A stretch of DNA of 64,000 nt from Pseudomonas sp. MF4836. Its GTDB lineage: Bacteria; Pseudomonadota; Gammaproteobacteria; Pseudomonadales; Pseudomonadaceae. The translations under genes and the position numbers were made by a program. The notes beneath the pieces were generated by a model. That model had not been told where the DNA came from. It worked only from the letters and a program-made list of their open reading frames with translations, and ran no database searches. The first letter of the stretch is position 1, and the number at the start of each line of letters is the position of its first letter. Location: contig NZ_MVOL01000005.1 of the NCBI RefSeq assembly GCF_002018875.1, positions 310,001-374,000 on the forward strand, given 5' to 3'. Below, in pieces: positions 9,393 to 17,276 of the stretch.

Positions 9393-10097
9393 TTACCAGC
9401 CCAGGGTTTCTTTGAGGAAGGGGATTGTGAGCTTGCGCTGGGCCTGCAAAGAGGCCTGATCGAGACGCTCAAGCAGCTCGAACAACGCGCTCATGCTGCG
9501 GGTGCCGCGGGTCAAAATAAAATGCCCGACTTCGTCGGTCAGGTGCAGTCCGCGACGGGAAGCGCGCAACTGCAAGGCACGCAATTTGTCCTCATCGGAC
9601 AAGGGCCGCATCTGAAAAATCAGCGCCAGGGTCAGGCGCGACTTCAAGTCCGCCAGCTTGACCGGCAATTCCCGAGGCGAGGTCGAGGCCGCGATCAGCA
9701 ACCGCCGGCCACTGTCACGCAAGCGATTGAACAGGTGGAACAGCGCCTCTTCCCAATCCGCCTTGCCTGCGACCGCCTGCAGGTCATCCAGGCACACCAG
9801 TTCGTATTGCTCAAGGTTGTCGAGGATTTCGATACCGCGATCGAGCAGCTCCGCCAATGGCAGGTAGACCGCCGGCTCACCCATTTGCTCGAAACGCAGG
9901 CAGGCCGCCTGCAGCAGATGGGTACGCCCTACCCCATCCTTGCCCCACAGGTAGATCAGACTTTCGGTCCAGCCGGCGTCGGCTTCGCAAAGCCGCTCGA
10001 CATAGCCGAGTGCAGCGGCATTGGCGCCTGGGTAGTAATTGATGAAGGTGGCGTCATCACGCAGACGCACACCTAGGGGCAGCTGAATCGGTTTCAT
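9393..10097 (-). CDS. hda: DnaA regulatory inactivator Hda
   Basis: Hda is a DnaA-like AAA+ protein that, bound to the DNA sliding clamp, stimulates hydrolysis of DnaA-bound ATP after initiation. The 234-aa protein begins MKPIQLPLGVRLRDDATF, with a clamp-binding-type QLPLGVRL motif at residues 4-11. It then has FINYYPGANAAALGYVERL, a P-loop region YLWGKDGVGRTHLLQAA near residue 48, LVCLDDLQAV (Walker B) near 100, and sensor and lid segments. The Walker A sequence GKDGVGRTH differs from GxxGxGKT (R for K), as is common in Hda. It lies in the usual Pseudomonas hda-perM-DUF2066-purM neighbourhood. Confidence 0.95.
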   Translation of the reverse strand: MKPIQLPLGVRLRDDATFINYYPGANAAALGYVERLCEADAGWTESLIYLWGKDGVGRTHLLQAACLRFEQMGEPAVYLPLAELLDRGIEILDNLEQYELVCLDDLQAVAGKADWEEALFHLFNRLRDSGRRLLIAASTSPRELPVKLADLKSRLTLALIFQMRPLSDEDKLRALQLRASRRGLHLTDEVGHFILTRGTRSMSALFELLERLDQASLQAQRKLTIPFLKETLGW

Positions 10098-10269
10098 GCT
10101 GACTGAACAGTTCGAAATGAACCGTTAGTGGCCTCTGTGTAAAGTTTGCAAAGTTTATACCCGTGACGCCGGCCGCACAATGCAGCAGACCACAAGCAAA
10201 ATCAAAGGTTTGCGTTAACCGGAGGGAATCAGGGGCGCGGCTTTGACGGCAAATGTGACAGCCAGAAGA

Positions 10270-10312
10270 AGCGCCAGGGCGACCCCGATCCTGCCGGGGC
10301 CGCTCTGGCGCT
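10270..10312 (-). terminator. Probable terminator downstream of the PerM-type gene
   Basis: A long GC-rich stem (outer arms AGCGCCAG / CTGGCGCT, inner arms CCCCG / CGGGG, one mismatch and one G-U pair) lies just past the stop at 10326. On the minus strand it is followed by TTCTTCTGG, a weak U-tract. Confidence 0.55.
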
Positions 10313-10325
10313 GTCCCATGAGCGG

Positions 10326-11399
10326 CTACAAATCCGGGTCTTCGACACCACTGTAGATGTCAGAGTCCTTGTACAAGTCGTGCATATGGCGCACCAGCAC
10401 CATAATCACCGCCGCCACCGGCAAGGCCAGCAGCACCCCGGTAAAGCCGAACAGTTCGCCGCCCGCCAGGATCGCGAAGATTACCGCCACCGGATGCAGG
10501 CCAATGCGATCACCCACCAGCAGCGGCGTCAGGACCATGCCCTCAAGCGCCTGGCCGACCATAAACACCGCGACGATGCCGATCATGGGATACAGGTCGC
10601 CGCCGAACTGGAACAACCCGGCAATCAACGCCGCACCAATACCGATGACGAACCCCATATAAGGCACGATGGCCGCCAGGCCGGCGATCAGGCCGATCAA
10701 CAGCCCCAGCTCCAGCCCTACTAGCATCAAGCCGGCAGCGTAGATCACCCCCAGCGCCAGCATCACCAACAACTGTCCGCGGACAAACGCCCCCAGCACC
10801 TCATGGCACTCGCCGGCCAGGGCCACCACGCGCTCTTCGCGATCGCGGGGCAGCAGGCTGCGGATCTTGGCCATCATCAGGTCCCAGTCACGCAACAGAT
10901 AGAAGCTGACAACCGGGATCAGGACCAGGTTGGCCAGCCAGCCGATCAGCGCCAGGCTCGACGCAGTCGCCTGGCTCAGTACCACGCTGACAATGTCGGT
11001 GGTCTGCCCCATATGCTCGCTGATCGCGGCCTTGACCTTGTCGAACTTCCAGAAGCCATCGGCCAGCCCGAGCTTGGACTGCACCCACGGCATGGCCGTG
11101 TGCTGCAACCAATCGAGCATCTGCGGCGCCAGCTCGTACAGGCGGAACAGTTGCTTGGCCAGCATCGGCACCAGGATCAGCAACAGCGCCATGACGATCA
11201 GCGTAAACAGCGCGAACACCGCCACCACGCCCCAGGTGCGCGAAAGGCCATGTTTTTCCAGGCGATCCACCAGCGGGTCGAACAGATACGCCAGCAGCAG
11301 GGCCACTAGGAACGGCGTCAGGATCGGATGCAACAGGTACACAAACGCACACAACAGGGCCAACCCGCCCAACCAGACCCAACGACGCGAATCGGCCAT
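10326..11399 (-). CDS. AI-2E family transporter / PerM-type permease
   Basis: The 357-aa protein is an integral membrane protein of the AI-2 exporter/PerM (UPF0118) family. It has paired N-terminal helices (WVWLGGLALLCAFVYLL and LTPFLVALLLAYLF, then DPLVDRLEKHGLSR), a central amphipathic region, and a C-terminal bundle of helices including the conserved PYMGFVIGIGAALIAGLFQFG and GDRIGLHPVAVIFAILAGGELFGF. The transported substrate is unknown in most members; AI-2 export should not be assumed. Start ATG 11399 follows GGAGTGG at proper distance; the ATG at 11411 has its purine run too close. It is 35 bases downstream of the DUF2066 gene. Confidence 0.9.
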   Translation of the reverse strand: MADSRRWVWLGGLALLCAFVYLLHPILTPFLVALLLAYLFDPLVDRLEKHGLSRTWGVVAVFALFTLIVMALLLILVPMLAKQLFRLYELAPQMLDWLQHTAMPWVQSKLGLADGFWKFDKVKAAISEHMGQTTDIVSVVLSQATASSLALIGWLANLVLIPVVSFYLLRDWDLMMAKIRSLLPRDREERVVALAGECHEVLGAFVRGQLLVMLALGVIYAAGLMLVGLELGLLIGLIAGLAAIVPYMGFVIGIGAALIAGLFQFGGDLYPMIGIVAVFMVGQALEGMVLTPLLVGDRIGLHPVAVIFAILAGGELFGFTGVLLALPVAAVIMVLVRHMHDLYKDSDIYSGVEDPDL

Positions 11400-11434
11400 G
11401 AACCACTCCATCTTCTATATAAGGAAAGAACTGC

Positions 11435-12466
11435 TTACCAACGAAAGCGCAACTGCGGAGTCGGTGCCGCCACAGCGCCTTCGACCGCCGGCTGAGCCGG
11501 CGCCGGGGCCTCGCCAGGCGCTACCTCCGCCAGCTTGGCCAGGGACAACTGCGCCCGCACCTGCTCCGGGCTGCCATTGACCCGGTAGACCACGCGATCA
11601 CCCTCGACGCTCTGCAACTGCGCACCAAAAGGCTCCAACAAATGCTCCAGCGCCGCGTAGCGTTCCAGGTTCATGCCCTGCACTTCGAGCAACTGCTCGC
11701 TGGCCGTTCCCGGCTTGCTGACAAAACGCGGCGCCAGGCGCTGGCTGACCGCCAGCAACACGGCATCGGCCAGCGCCGCGGTATCGGCCCCCTGGACGCT
11801 GCCCTGCTCTTTTTGATCCCCCAGCCACAGGCGCCATTTGGCCTGCCACTGACCGCCCTCTTCCCGGGCATGCACGGCCAGCAAGGCATCGGCCCCATAA
11901 CGTTCGGATGCCGCGCGTAACGGCGCCGGGTCCGCCCCCTCCAGGTTCGGAGCAGTGGCCACCAATTGCTCTTCCAGGTCACCCAGCGGCAGACGCAGTG
12001 GCAAACCGCGATGCTGCGCCGCGCGCCGCAGCGGCAAGGCGCTGGCCTGGCCATCCCCCACCAGGCTCGAGCCCTCGACCGAGTCGCTCAACCACCAGCC
12101 AAGGATGGAGGGGCGATTAGTGCCCCACAACGACAAACCCGCCTGGCGCAGCGCGCGATCAGTACTCACCGGGTCGAAATCGACCTGCAGGCTCTCCGGC
12201 GGCCCGGCGTCATAACCGTATTGGCTGATGATCTGCTGCGGGTCCTTGCGCACTGCCGCCAGCCCGGGGCCCTGGGCCGCCTTGGCGTCGCCGGTCAAGC
12301 GCAATACCAGGGTCTCCAGCGCACGCTGGGTGGCCTGCTCACGCTCTTCCGGAGTTTGGCTGCTGACCGGTTCGCGAACTTGATAAAGGCCATTGAGGGT
12401 TTCGGCATGACTCGCCAGGCTGACCAACGACAAACAGCCCACAAAAAGAAATTTACACAGACGCAT
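11435..12466 (-). CDS. DUF2066 domain exported protein
   Basis: This 343-aa protein has a cleavable signal peptide (MRLCKFLFVGCLSLVSLASHA) and the DUF2066 pattern: LNGLYQVREPVSSQTPEERE near residue 25, then ALETLVLRLTGD. No catalytic residues are recognisable and its function is unknown. The C-terminus is rich in A, P and E (near residues 320-338). It is encoded between hda-perM and the divergent purM, an arrangement conserved in Pseudomonas. The start at 12466 is the first that gives a signal peptide. Confidence 0.85.
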   Translation of the reverse strand: MRLCKFLFVGCLSLVSLASHAETLNGLYQVREPVSSQTPEEREQATQRALETLVLRLTGDAKAAQGPGLAAVRKDPQQIISQYGYDAGPPESLQVDFDPVSTDRALRQAGLSLWGTNRPSILGWWLSDSVEGSSLVGDGQASALPLRRAAQHRGLPLRLPLGDLEEQLVATAPNLEGADPAPLRAASERYGADALLAVHAREEGGQWQAKWRLWLGDQKEQGSVQGADTAALADAVLLAVSQRLAPRFVSKPGTASEQLLEVQGMNLERYAALEHLLEPFGAQLQSVEGDRVVYRVNGSPEQVRAQLSLAKLAEVAPGEAPAPAQPAVEGAVAAPTPQLRFRW

Positions 12467-12694
12467 GGAAGATTCCCGACGACAAAAAACGGTTGAAACA
12501 GAACCTGTGAAGCAGATCGCGCAAGGCTGTGACCACTGACTCCGGCAAAACATTCACAGGTCCCGGGTAAGTTTTCGTACTGCCATAACGATAGCCGCTT
12601 AGAGGCTATACCTTATACAGCCATGTACACGGCCACCAACATGCGCCGTAATGGTTTTTTTAACGCGATATACCCCTGCCCGTCGGCCCGAGGA

Positions 12695-12723
12695 TGGCCG
12701 CTGCCTCTCAAGCCTGATAAAAT
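12695..12723 (+). promoter_or_regulatory. Candidate sigma-70 promoter of purM
   Basis: A good -10 hexamer TAAAAT (12718-12723) preceded by TGA lies 129 bases upstream of purM. The matching -35 (TGGCCG at 12695) is poor, so recognition would depend on the extended -10. The rest of the 385-base divergent region (12467-12851) shows no clear operator to me. Confidence 0.35.
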
Positions 12724-12851
12724 CGCGCGCCTTCGCAGACCGGCTATAGCTGGGCACCCTGAAATACTCCGACGGCAAACCCGCTCGCAGTGTCTTGGCG
12801 GTCTCACTGGACTCGGTCGATACCCCTGAATCCCCCCTAAAGGCCTGGATC

Positions 12852-13910
12852 ATGAGCAAGCAACCCTCCCTGAGCTACAAGGACGCCGGTGTAGACATCG
12901 ACGCCGGTGAAGCATTGGTCGAACGCATCAAGAGCGTCGCCAAGCGCACTGCGCGCCCGGAAGTCATGGGCGGCCTGGGCGGTTTCGGCGCCCTCTGCGA
13001 AATCCCGGCCGGCTACAAACAGCCTGTGCTGGTCTCCGGCACCGACGGCGTGGGCACCAAATTGCGCCTGGCGCTGAACCTGAACAAGCACGACAGCATC
13101 GGCATCGACCTGGTAGCCATGTGCGTCAACGACCTGGTGGTCTGTGGCGCCGAGCCGCTGTTTTTCCTCGACTACTACGCCACCGGCAAGCTCAACGTTG
13201 AAACCGCCACCCAAGTGGTCACCGGTATCGGCGCTGGCTGCGAACTGTCCGGCTGCTCCCTGGTCGGCGGCGAAACCGCTGAAATGCCTGGCATGTACGA
13301 AGGCGAAGACTACGACCTGGCCGGCTTCTGCGTCGGCGTCGTGGAAAAATCCGAAATCATCGACGGCTCGAAAGTCGCTGCCGGCGACGCCCTGCTGGCC
13401 CTGCCATCGTCCGGCCCGCACTCCAACGGCTACTCGCTGATCCGCAAGATCATCGAAGTGTCGGGTGCCGACATCGAAAACATCCAGCTCGACGGCAAAC
13501 CGCTGACCGACCTGCTGATGGCTCCGACCCGCATCTACGTCAAACCGCTGCTCAAGCTGATCAAGGACACCGGCGCAGTCAAGGCCATGGCCCACATCAC
13601 TGGCGGCGGCCTGCTGGACAACATTCCGCGCGTCCTGCCAAAAGGCGCCCAGGCGATTGTCGACGTGGCCAGCTGGCAGCGTCCTGCGGTATTCGACTGG
13701 CTGCAAGAGAAAGGCAACGTCAATGAAACCGAAATGCACCGCGTGCTGAACTGCGGCGTGGGCATGGTCATCTGCGTGGCTCAAGAGCACGTTGAAACCG
13801 CGCTGAACGTACTGCGTGAAGCCGGCGAGCAGCCTTGGGTCATCGGCCAGATCGCCACCGCCCCTGAAGGCGCGGCTCAGGTTGAACTGAAGAACCTTAA
13901 GGCGCACTGA
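12852..13910 (+). CDS. purM: Phosphoribosylformylglycinamidine cyclo-ligase PurM (AIR synthetase)
   Basis: PurM closes the imidazole ring of 5-aminoimidazole ribonucleotide in de novo purine synthesis, using ATP. The 352-aa protein starts [19 protein letters not shown], a family signature, and continues with the nucleotide-binding [21 protein letters not shown] near residue 64, [24 protein letters not shown], and [13 protein letters not shown]. An in-frame start 57 bases upstream exists but the family begins at 12852. Its stop codon overlaps the purN start (TGATG at 13908-13912), indicating coupled translation. Confidence 0.97.
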   Translation: MSKQPSLSYKDAGVDIDAGEALVERIKSVAKRTARPEVMGGLGGFGALCEIPAGYKQPVLVSGTDGVGTKLRLALNLNKHDSIGIDLVAMCVNDLVVCGAEPLFFLDYYATGKLNVETATQVVTGIGAGCELSGCSLVGGETAEMPGMYEGEDYDLAGFCVGVVEKSEIIDGSKVAAGDALLALPSSGPHSNGYSLIRKIIEVSGADIENIQLDGKPLTDLLMAPTRIYVKPLLKLIKDTGAVKAMAHITGGGLLDNIPRVLPKGAQAIVDVASWQRPAVFDWLQEKGNVNETEMHRVLNCGVGMVICVAQEHVETALNVLREAGEQPWVIGQIATAPEGAAQVELKNLKAH

Positions 13911-14560
13911 TGCCTGCAACCTGTGATGTCGTGGTGCTGCTCTCCGGCACCGGCAGTAACTTGCAGGCCCTGATCGACAGCACGCGCACCGGCGACAGCC
14001 CGGTGCGCATCGCTGCGGTGATCTCCAACCGCGCCGACGCCTACGGCCTGCAACGCGCCAAGGATGCGGGGATCGCGACCCGCGCCCTGGATCACAAGGC
14101 CTTCGAAGGCCGCGAAGCCTTCGATGCCGCGCTGATCGAACTGATCGACGCCTTCCACCCCAAACTGGTGGTACTGGCCGGCTTCATGCGCATTCTCAGC
14201 GCGGACTTCGTGCGTCACTACCAGGGCCGCCTGCTCAATATCCATCCCTCGCTGCTACCCAAATACAAAGGGTTACATACTCACCAGCGCGCGCTGGAGG
14301 CCGCAGACACTGAGCACGGCTGCAGCGTGCACTTTGTCACCGAGGAACTCGATGGCGGACCTCTGGTCGTACAGGCAGTGATCCCGGTAGAGTTGGACGA
14401 CTCGCCGCACAGCCTGGCGCAGCGAGTACATGCCCAGGAACACCATATCTACCCGCTGGCCGTGCGCTGGTTTGCCGAAGGTCGGCTGACGCTCGGCGAA
14501 CAGGGTGCTTTACTGGATGGTCAGCTACTTGCCGCCAGCGGCTATTTGATTCGAACCTAG
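13910..14560 (+). CDS. purN: Phosphoribosylglycinamide formyltransferase PurN
   Basis: PurN transfers a formyl group from 10-formyltetrahydrofolate to GAR in purine synthesis. The 216-aa enzyme shows the fold's N-terminal VVLLSGTGSNLQALID (phosphate-binding) and VISNRADAYGLQRAKDAGI. The catalytic region FHPKLVVLAGFMRILSADFV and LLNIHPSLLPKYKGLHTHQRAL contains the Asn-His pair, and CSVHFVTEELDGGP carries the catalytic aspartate. It forms an operon with purM (one-base overlap), and the DUF3108 gene follows 8 bases later. Confidence 0.96.
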   Translation: MPATCDVVVLLSGTGSNLQALIDSTRTGDSPVRIAAVISNRADAYGLQRAKDAGIATRALDHKAFEGREAFDAALIELIDAFHPKLVVLAGFMRILSADFVRHYQGRLLNIHPSLLPKYKGLHTHQRALEAADTEHGCSVHFVTEELDGGPLVVQAVIPVELDDSPHSLAQRVHAQEHHIYPLAVRWFAEGRLTLGEQGALLDGQLLAASGYLIRT

Positions 14561-14568
14561 GAGATTTT

Positions 14569-15282
14569 ATGCGTCGTGCCCTGCTCTTCGCTTGCGCTCT
14601 GCTCGCCCTGCCCGTTGTGCAGGCGGCGGACCTTCAACCTTTCTCCGCCAGCTATACCGCCGACTGGAAACAGCTTCCAATGAGCGGTACCGCTGAACGC
14701 AGCCTTGAAAAAACCAGCAATGGCGCCTGGAAGCTGAGCTTCAAGGCCTCCATGATGATTGCCAGCCTCACCGAAGAAAGCACCCTGACTCTGGACAAGG
14801 ACACCTTGCTGCCTCAGTCCTACCACTTCGAACGTGGCGGCCTGGGCAAAGCCAAAAAAGCTGACCTGGACTTCGACTGGACCGCCAAGATGGTCACCGG
14901 CACCGACCGTGGCGATCCGGTGAAGCTGTCGCTCAATCGCGGCATGGTCGACAAGTCCACCTATCAACTGGCCCTGCAGCACGATGTAGCCGCCGGCAAG
15001 AAGAGCATGAGCTACCAGGTCGTCGACGGTGGCGAAGTCGACACCTATGACTTCCGTGTCCTGGGTGCCGAGAAGGTCGATACCAAGGCCGGCCAGATCG
15101 AAGCGATCAAGGTCGAGCGCGTGCGTGATCCGACGCAAAGCAAGCGCACCACGGTGATGTGGTTCGCCAAGGACTGGGACTACCTGCTGGTCCGCCTGCA
15201 GCAGGTTGAAACCGACGGCAAGGAGTACAACATCATGCTCCTCAACGGCACCGTCAACGGCAAGGCTGTCAAAGGCAGCTGA
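14569..15282 (+). CDS. DUF3108 domain exported protein
   Basis: The 237-aa protein has a signal peptide (MRRALLFACALLALPVVQAA) and matches the DUF3108 family: FSASYTADWKQLPMSGTAER, then LPQSYHFERGGLGKAKKADLDF and IEAIKVERVRDPTQSKRTTV. The pattern TTVMWFAKDWDYLLVRLQQVE is typical of the C-terminus. Predicted to be a periplasmic, beta-rich protein of unknown function. It is co-transcribed with purMN judging by the 8-base gap and the AGGAG-type ribosome-binding site (GGAGATTTT) overlapping the purN end, and ends at a strong terminator. Confidence 0.88.
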   Translation: MRRALLFACALLALPVVQAADLQPFSASYTADWKQLPMSGTAERSLEKTSNGAWKLSFKASMMIASLTEESTLTLDKDTLLPQSYHFERGGLGKAKKADLDFDWTAKMVTGTDRGDPVKLSLNRGMVDKSTYQLALQHDVAAGKKSMSYQVVDGGEVDTYDFRVLGAEKVDTKAGQIEAIKVERVRDPTQSKRTTVMWFAKDWDYLLVRLQQVETDGKEYNIMLLNGTVNGKAVKGS

Positions 15283-15298
15283 TCCGACTTCACCCGAT

Positions 15299-15328
15299 AA
15301 AAAGCCTCGCTCATGCGGGGCTTTTTTT
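15299..15328 (+). terminator. Terminator of the purM-purN-DUF3108 operon
   Basis: The sequence AAAAAGCCTCGC, loop TCAT, GCGGGGCTTTTTTT forms a GC-rich hairpin followed by a T-run, 17 bases after the DUF3108 stop. Confidence 0.9.
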
Positions 15329-15490
15329 CGCCTGCCTTTCCGAAGATCCGCCTTCGACAGGCCTAACCCGCAAGCCGGCGAAGATGAAACTTTTGTCATA
15401 AAACTCAGCGGCCTGCGGCGAAATGTCACGGTTTCCGCGGCCTGCAGGACTTTTGCCGATTCTGCAAATATCTGTTGCAGCTCAAGAGCA

Positions 15491-15520
15491 TTTACTTAGC
15501 AAGCTAACAAAATATATAAC
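15491..15520 (+). promoter_or_regulatory. Candidate sigma-70 promoter of the 62-aa gene
   Basis: An AT-rich stretch in a GC-rich setting contains TTTACT (15491-15496) and TATATA/TATAAC (15513-15520) at 16-18 bases spacing, about 50 bases upstream of the small gene at 15571. The rest of 15331-15490 shows no other feature I can support. Confidence 0.45.
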
Positions 15521-15570
15521 GAAGGCCTGCACACGCCTTGCTGCAGATCAACAGAGATTGGAGCTAGCAG

Positions 15571-15759
15571 ATGACTGTAAAAGTAACTGAACGCGACGAT
15601 TCACATATGTCCCATGAAGGCGTAGCCGCAGGTATACGGATCTGGGACGTGCATCAACAAGACATGCTGGTGGGGATGTTTCATTCCGAAACCGACGCCC
15701 ACAGCTATAAAGCTGAACTTGAAAAGCAAGAGCAGGGCCGAACGACTCAGGCCTCCTGA
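15571..15759 (+). CDS. Small hypothetical protein (62 aa)
   Basis: The 62-aa product is hydrophilic, without signal or membrane segment. It has a compact beta/alpha look: GIRIWDVHQQDMLVGMFHS, then a lysine/glutamate helix SYKAELEKQEQ. A GGAG ribosome-binding site lies 9 bases before the ATG, a candidate promoter lies upstream and a strong terminator follows immediately. Together these make it a convincing monocistronic gene despite its size. I recall similar short proteins in other Pseudomonas but cannot name a family or function. Confidence 0.8.
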   Translation: MTVKVTERDDSHMSHEGVAAGIRIWDVHQQDMLVGMFHSETDAHSYKAELEKQEQGRTTQAS

Positions 15760-15774
15760 CCGACTTGAAAAACC

Positions 15775-15801
15775 ACAAACCCCGCCATAAGCGGGGTTTG
15801 T
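15775..15801. terminator. Bidirectional terminator between the 62-aa gene and the DUF2058 gene
   Basis: A perfect 11-bp stem (ACAAACCCCGC / GCGGGGTTTGT) with a 5-base loop CATAA lies between two convergent genes. T-rich sequence follows on the plus strand (TTTGTCGTTT) and A/T-rich sequence on the minus strand (TGGTTTTTC). Confidence 0.85.
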
Positions 15802-15815
15802 CGTTTACTGCGGCC

Positions 15816-16355
15816 TTACCACATCAGATCGTCAGGGATCTGGTAGGCGGCGTACGGATCATCCTCATCCGGCGCCTCGGTCGGCGTATTGAGCTGGACG
15901 ATGCGCTGCGGATCGCGTTCCTGGATCTTCAGCGCCGCCTCACGAGGGATCACCTCGTAGCCGCCGCCGTGGTGCACGATGGCCAACGAACCACTGCTCA
16001 ACTTGTTGCGCATCAGCGCGTTCACCGACAAGCGCTTGACCTTCTTGTCGTCGACGAAGTTGTAGTAGTCCTCGGTGGTCAGCTTGGGCAGGCGTGACAC
16101 CTCGATCAACTGCTTGACCTGAGCCGCACGGGCCTTCTGCTCGGCCTTCTCCTGCTGCTGACGGTTCAGCTCCTGGTCACGCTTGACCTTTTCGGCCATC
16201 GCTTCCTGAGCCGCACGTTGCTGCGAATCGTCCAGTTCAATCTGGCCTTTATGGGCCAGGCGTTGCTGCTTCTGCTTGTCTTTGCCGACCTGTTTGGCCT
16301 GCTTTTGGTTGACCAGCCCTGCTTTGAGCAACTGGTCGCGAAGGGAAAGGCTCAT
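15816..16355 (-). CDS. DUF2058 (YaiL-like) nucleoprotein/polynucleotide-associated family protein
   Basis: The 179-aa protein begins MSLSLRDQLLKAGLVNQKQAKQ and contains a long, highly charged, Q/K/E-rich helical region (residues 18-85), probably a coiled coil. It is followed by a compact C-terminal domain YYNFVDDKKVKRLSVNALMRNKL and LAIVHHGGGYEVIPREAA. This is the DUF2058/YaiL family, reported as nucleoid or polynucleotide associated, with unclear role. It is transcribed from the relA-mazG direction, 26 bases after the mazG stop. Confidence 0.88.
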   Translation of the reverse strand: MSLSLRDQLLKAGLVNQKQAKQVGKDKQKQQRLAHKGQIELDDSQQRAAQEAMAEKVKRDQELNRQQQEKAEQKARAAQVKQLIEVSRLPKLTTEDYYNFVDDKKVKRLSVNALMRNKLSSGSLAIVHHGGGYEVIPREAALKIQERDPQRIVQLNTPTEAPDEDDPYAAYQIPDDLMW

Positions 16356-16381
16356 GGTGCTTACTCACTTAGGCAACAGCC

Positions 16382-17215
16382 TCAGCCACAGCTGGGCGAA
16401 TTCTTTTCCTGACGTTTGGCTTCGCCCCACAAGGCGTCCAACTCTTCGAGGGTGCAATCTTCCATGGGACGGTGGGTCTCGCGCAATGCCTGCTCGATAA
16501 ATCGGAAGCGTCGCTCGAACTTGGCATTGGCACCGCGCAAGGCGGTTTCGGGGTCGACCTTCAGATGCCGGGCCAGGTTGACCGCAGCAAACAGCAGATC
16601 GCCGATTTCATCGGTGATCGCCGCCGGGTCGTTGTCGACCATGGCTTCGAGCACCTCATCGAGCTCTTCACGGACCTTGTCCACCACCGGCAGCGCGTCC
16701 GGCCAATCGAACCCGACCTGGGCTGCGCGTTTTTGCAACTTGGCGGAGCGCGACAACGCCGGCAGGACTGCCGGTACATCATCGAGCAGGGACAACTGCA
16801 ACGGGGCCGCCGACTGCTCGGCGCGCTCCTGGGCCTTGATCTCTTCCCAGCGGCGCTTGACCTGCTCTTCATCGAGCCGTGGCGTGTCCAGCGGTGCGTA
16901 CAGGTCACCGGTAGGGAATACGTGGGGATGACGCCGGATCAACTTGCGGGTGATGCTGTCGACCACGCCGTCGAATTCAAAGCGACCCTCCTCCCGCGCC
17001 AGCTGGCTGTAATACACCACCTGGAACAGCAGGTCGCCCAATTCACCCTGCAAATGATCGAAGTCGCCGCGCTCGATGGCGTCGGCCACTTCATAGGCTT
17101 CTTCGAGGGTATGCGGGACGATGCTGGCGTAGGTCTGCTTGATATCCCAGGGGCAACCGTATTGCGGGTCACGCAGCCGGGCCATCAGGTGCAACAAATC
17201 TTCAAGGCTGTACAT
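16382..17215 (-). CDS. mazG: Nucleoside triphosphate pyrophosphohydrolase MazG
   Basis: MazG hydrolyses NTPs and dNTPs to monophosphates plus pyrophosphate, cleaning nucleotide pools and interacting with the ppGpp stress response. The 277-aa protein has two MazG repeats: the first with CPWDIKQTYASIVPHTLEEAYEVADAI and GELGDLLFQVVYYSQLA (metal-binding EExxE and ExxD motifs), the second with KVREELDEVLEAMVDND and ITDEIGDLLFAAVNLARHL. I prefer ATG 17215, which has GGATG upstream; an in-frame ATG at 17227 adds four residues. It lies 61 bases downstream of relA, behind a hairpin. Confidence 0.95.
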   Translation of the reverse strand: MYSLEDLLHLMARLRDPQYGCPWDIKQTYASIVPHTLEEAYEVADAIERGDFDHLQGELGDLLFQVVYYSQLAREEGRFEFDGVVDSITRKLIRRHPHVFPTGDLYAPLDTPRLDEEQVKRRWEEIKAQERAEQSAAPLQLSLLDDVPAVLPALSRSAKLQKRAAQVGFDWPDALPVVDKVREELDEVLEAMVDNDPAAITDEIGDLLFAAVNLARHLKVDPETALRGANAKFERRFRFIEQALRETHRPMEDCTLEELDALWGEAKRQEKNSPSCG

Positions 17216-17244
17216 CAATTCATCCATTTCACACAGGCCATGGC

Positions 17245-17268
17245 CGCCGCCGGTCGAAACCGGCGGCG
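17245..17268 (-). other. Stem-loop with UUCG tetraloop between relA and mazG
   Basis: A perfect 10-bp stem, CGCCGCCGGT / ACCGGCGGCG, closes a 4-base loop that reads TTCG on the minus strand, a very stable tetraloop. No T-run follows, so it is probably an RNA-processing or stability element rather than a full terminator. Confidence 0.6.
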
Positions 17269-17276
17269 ACGACAGG

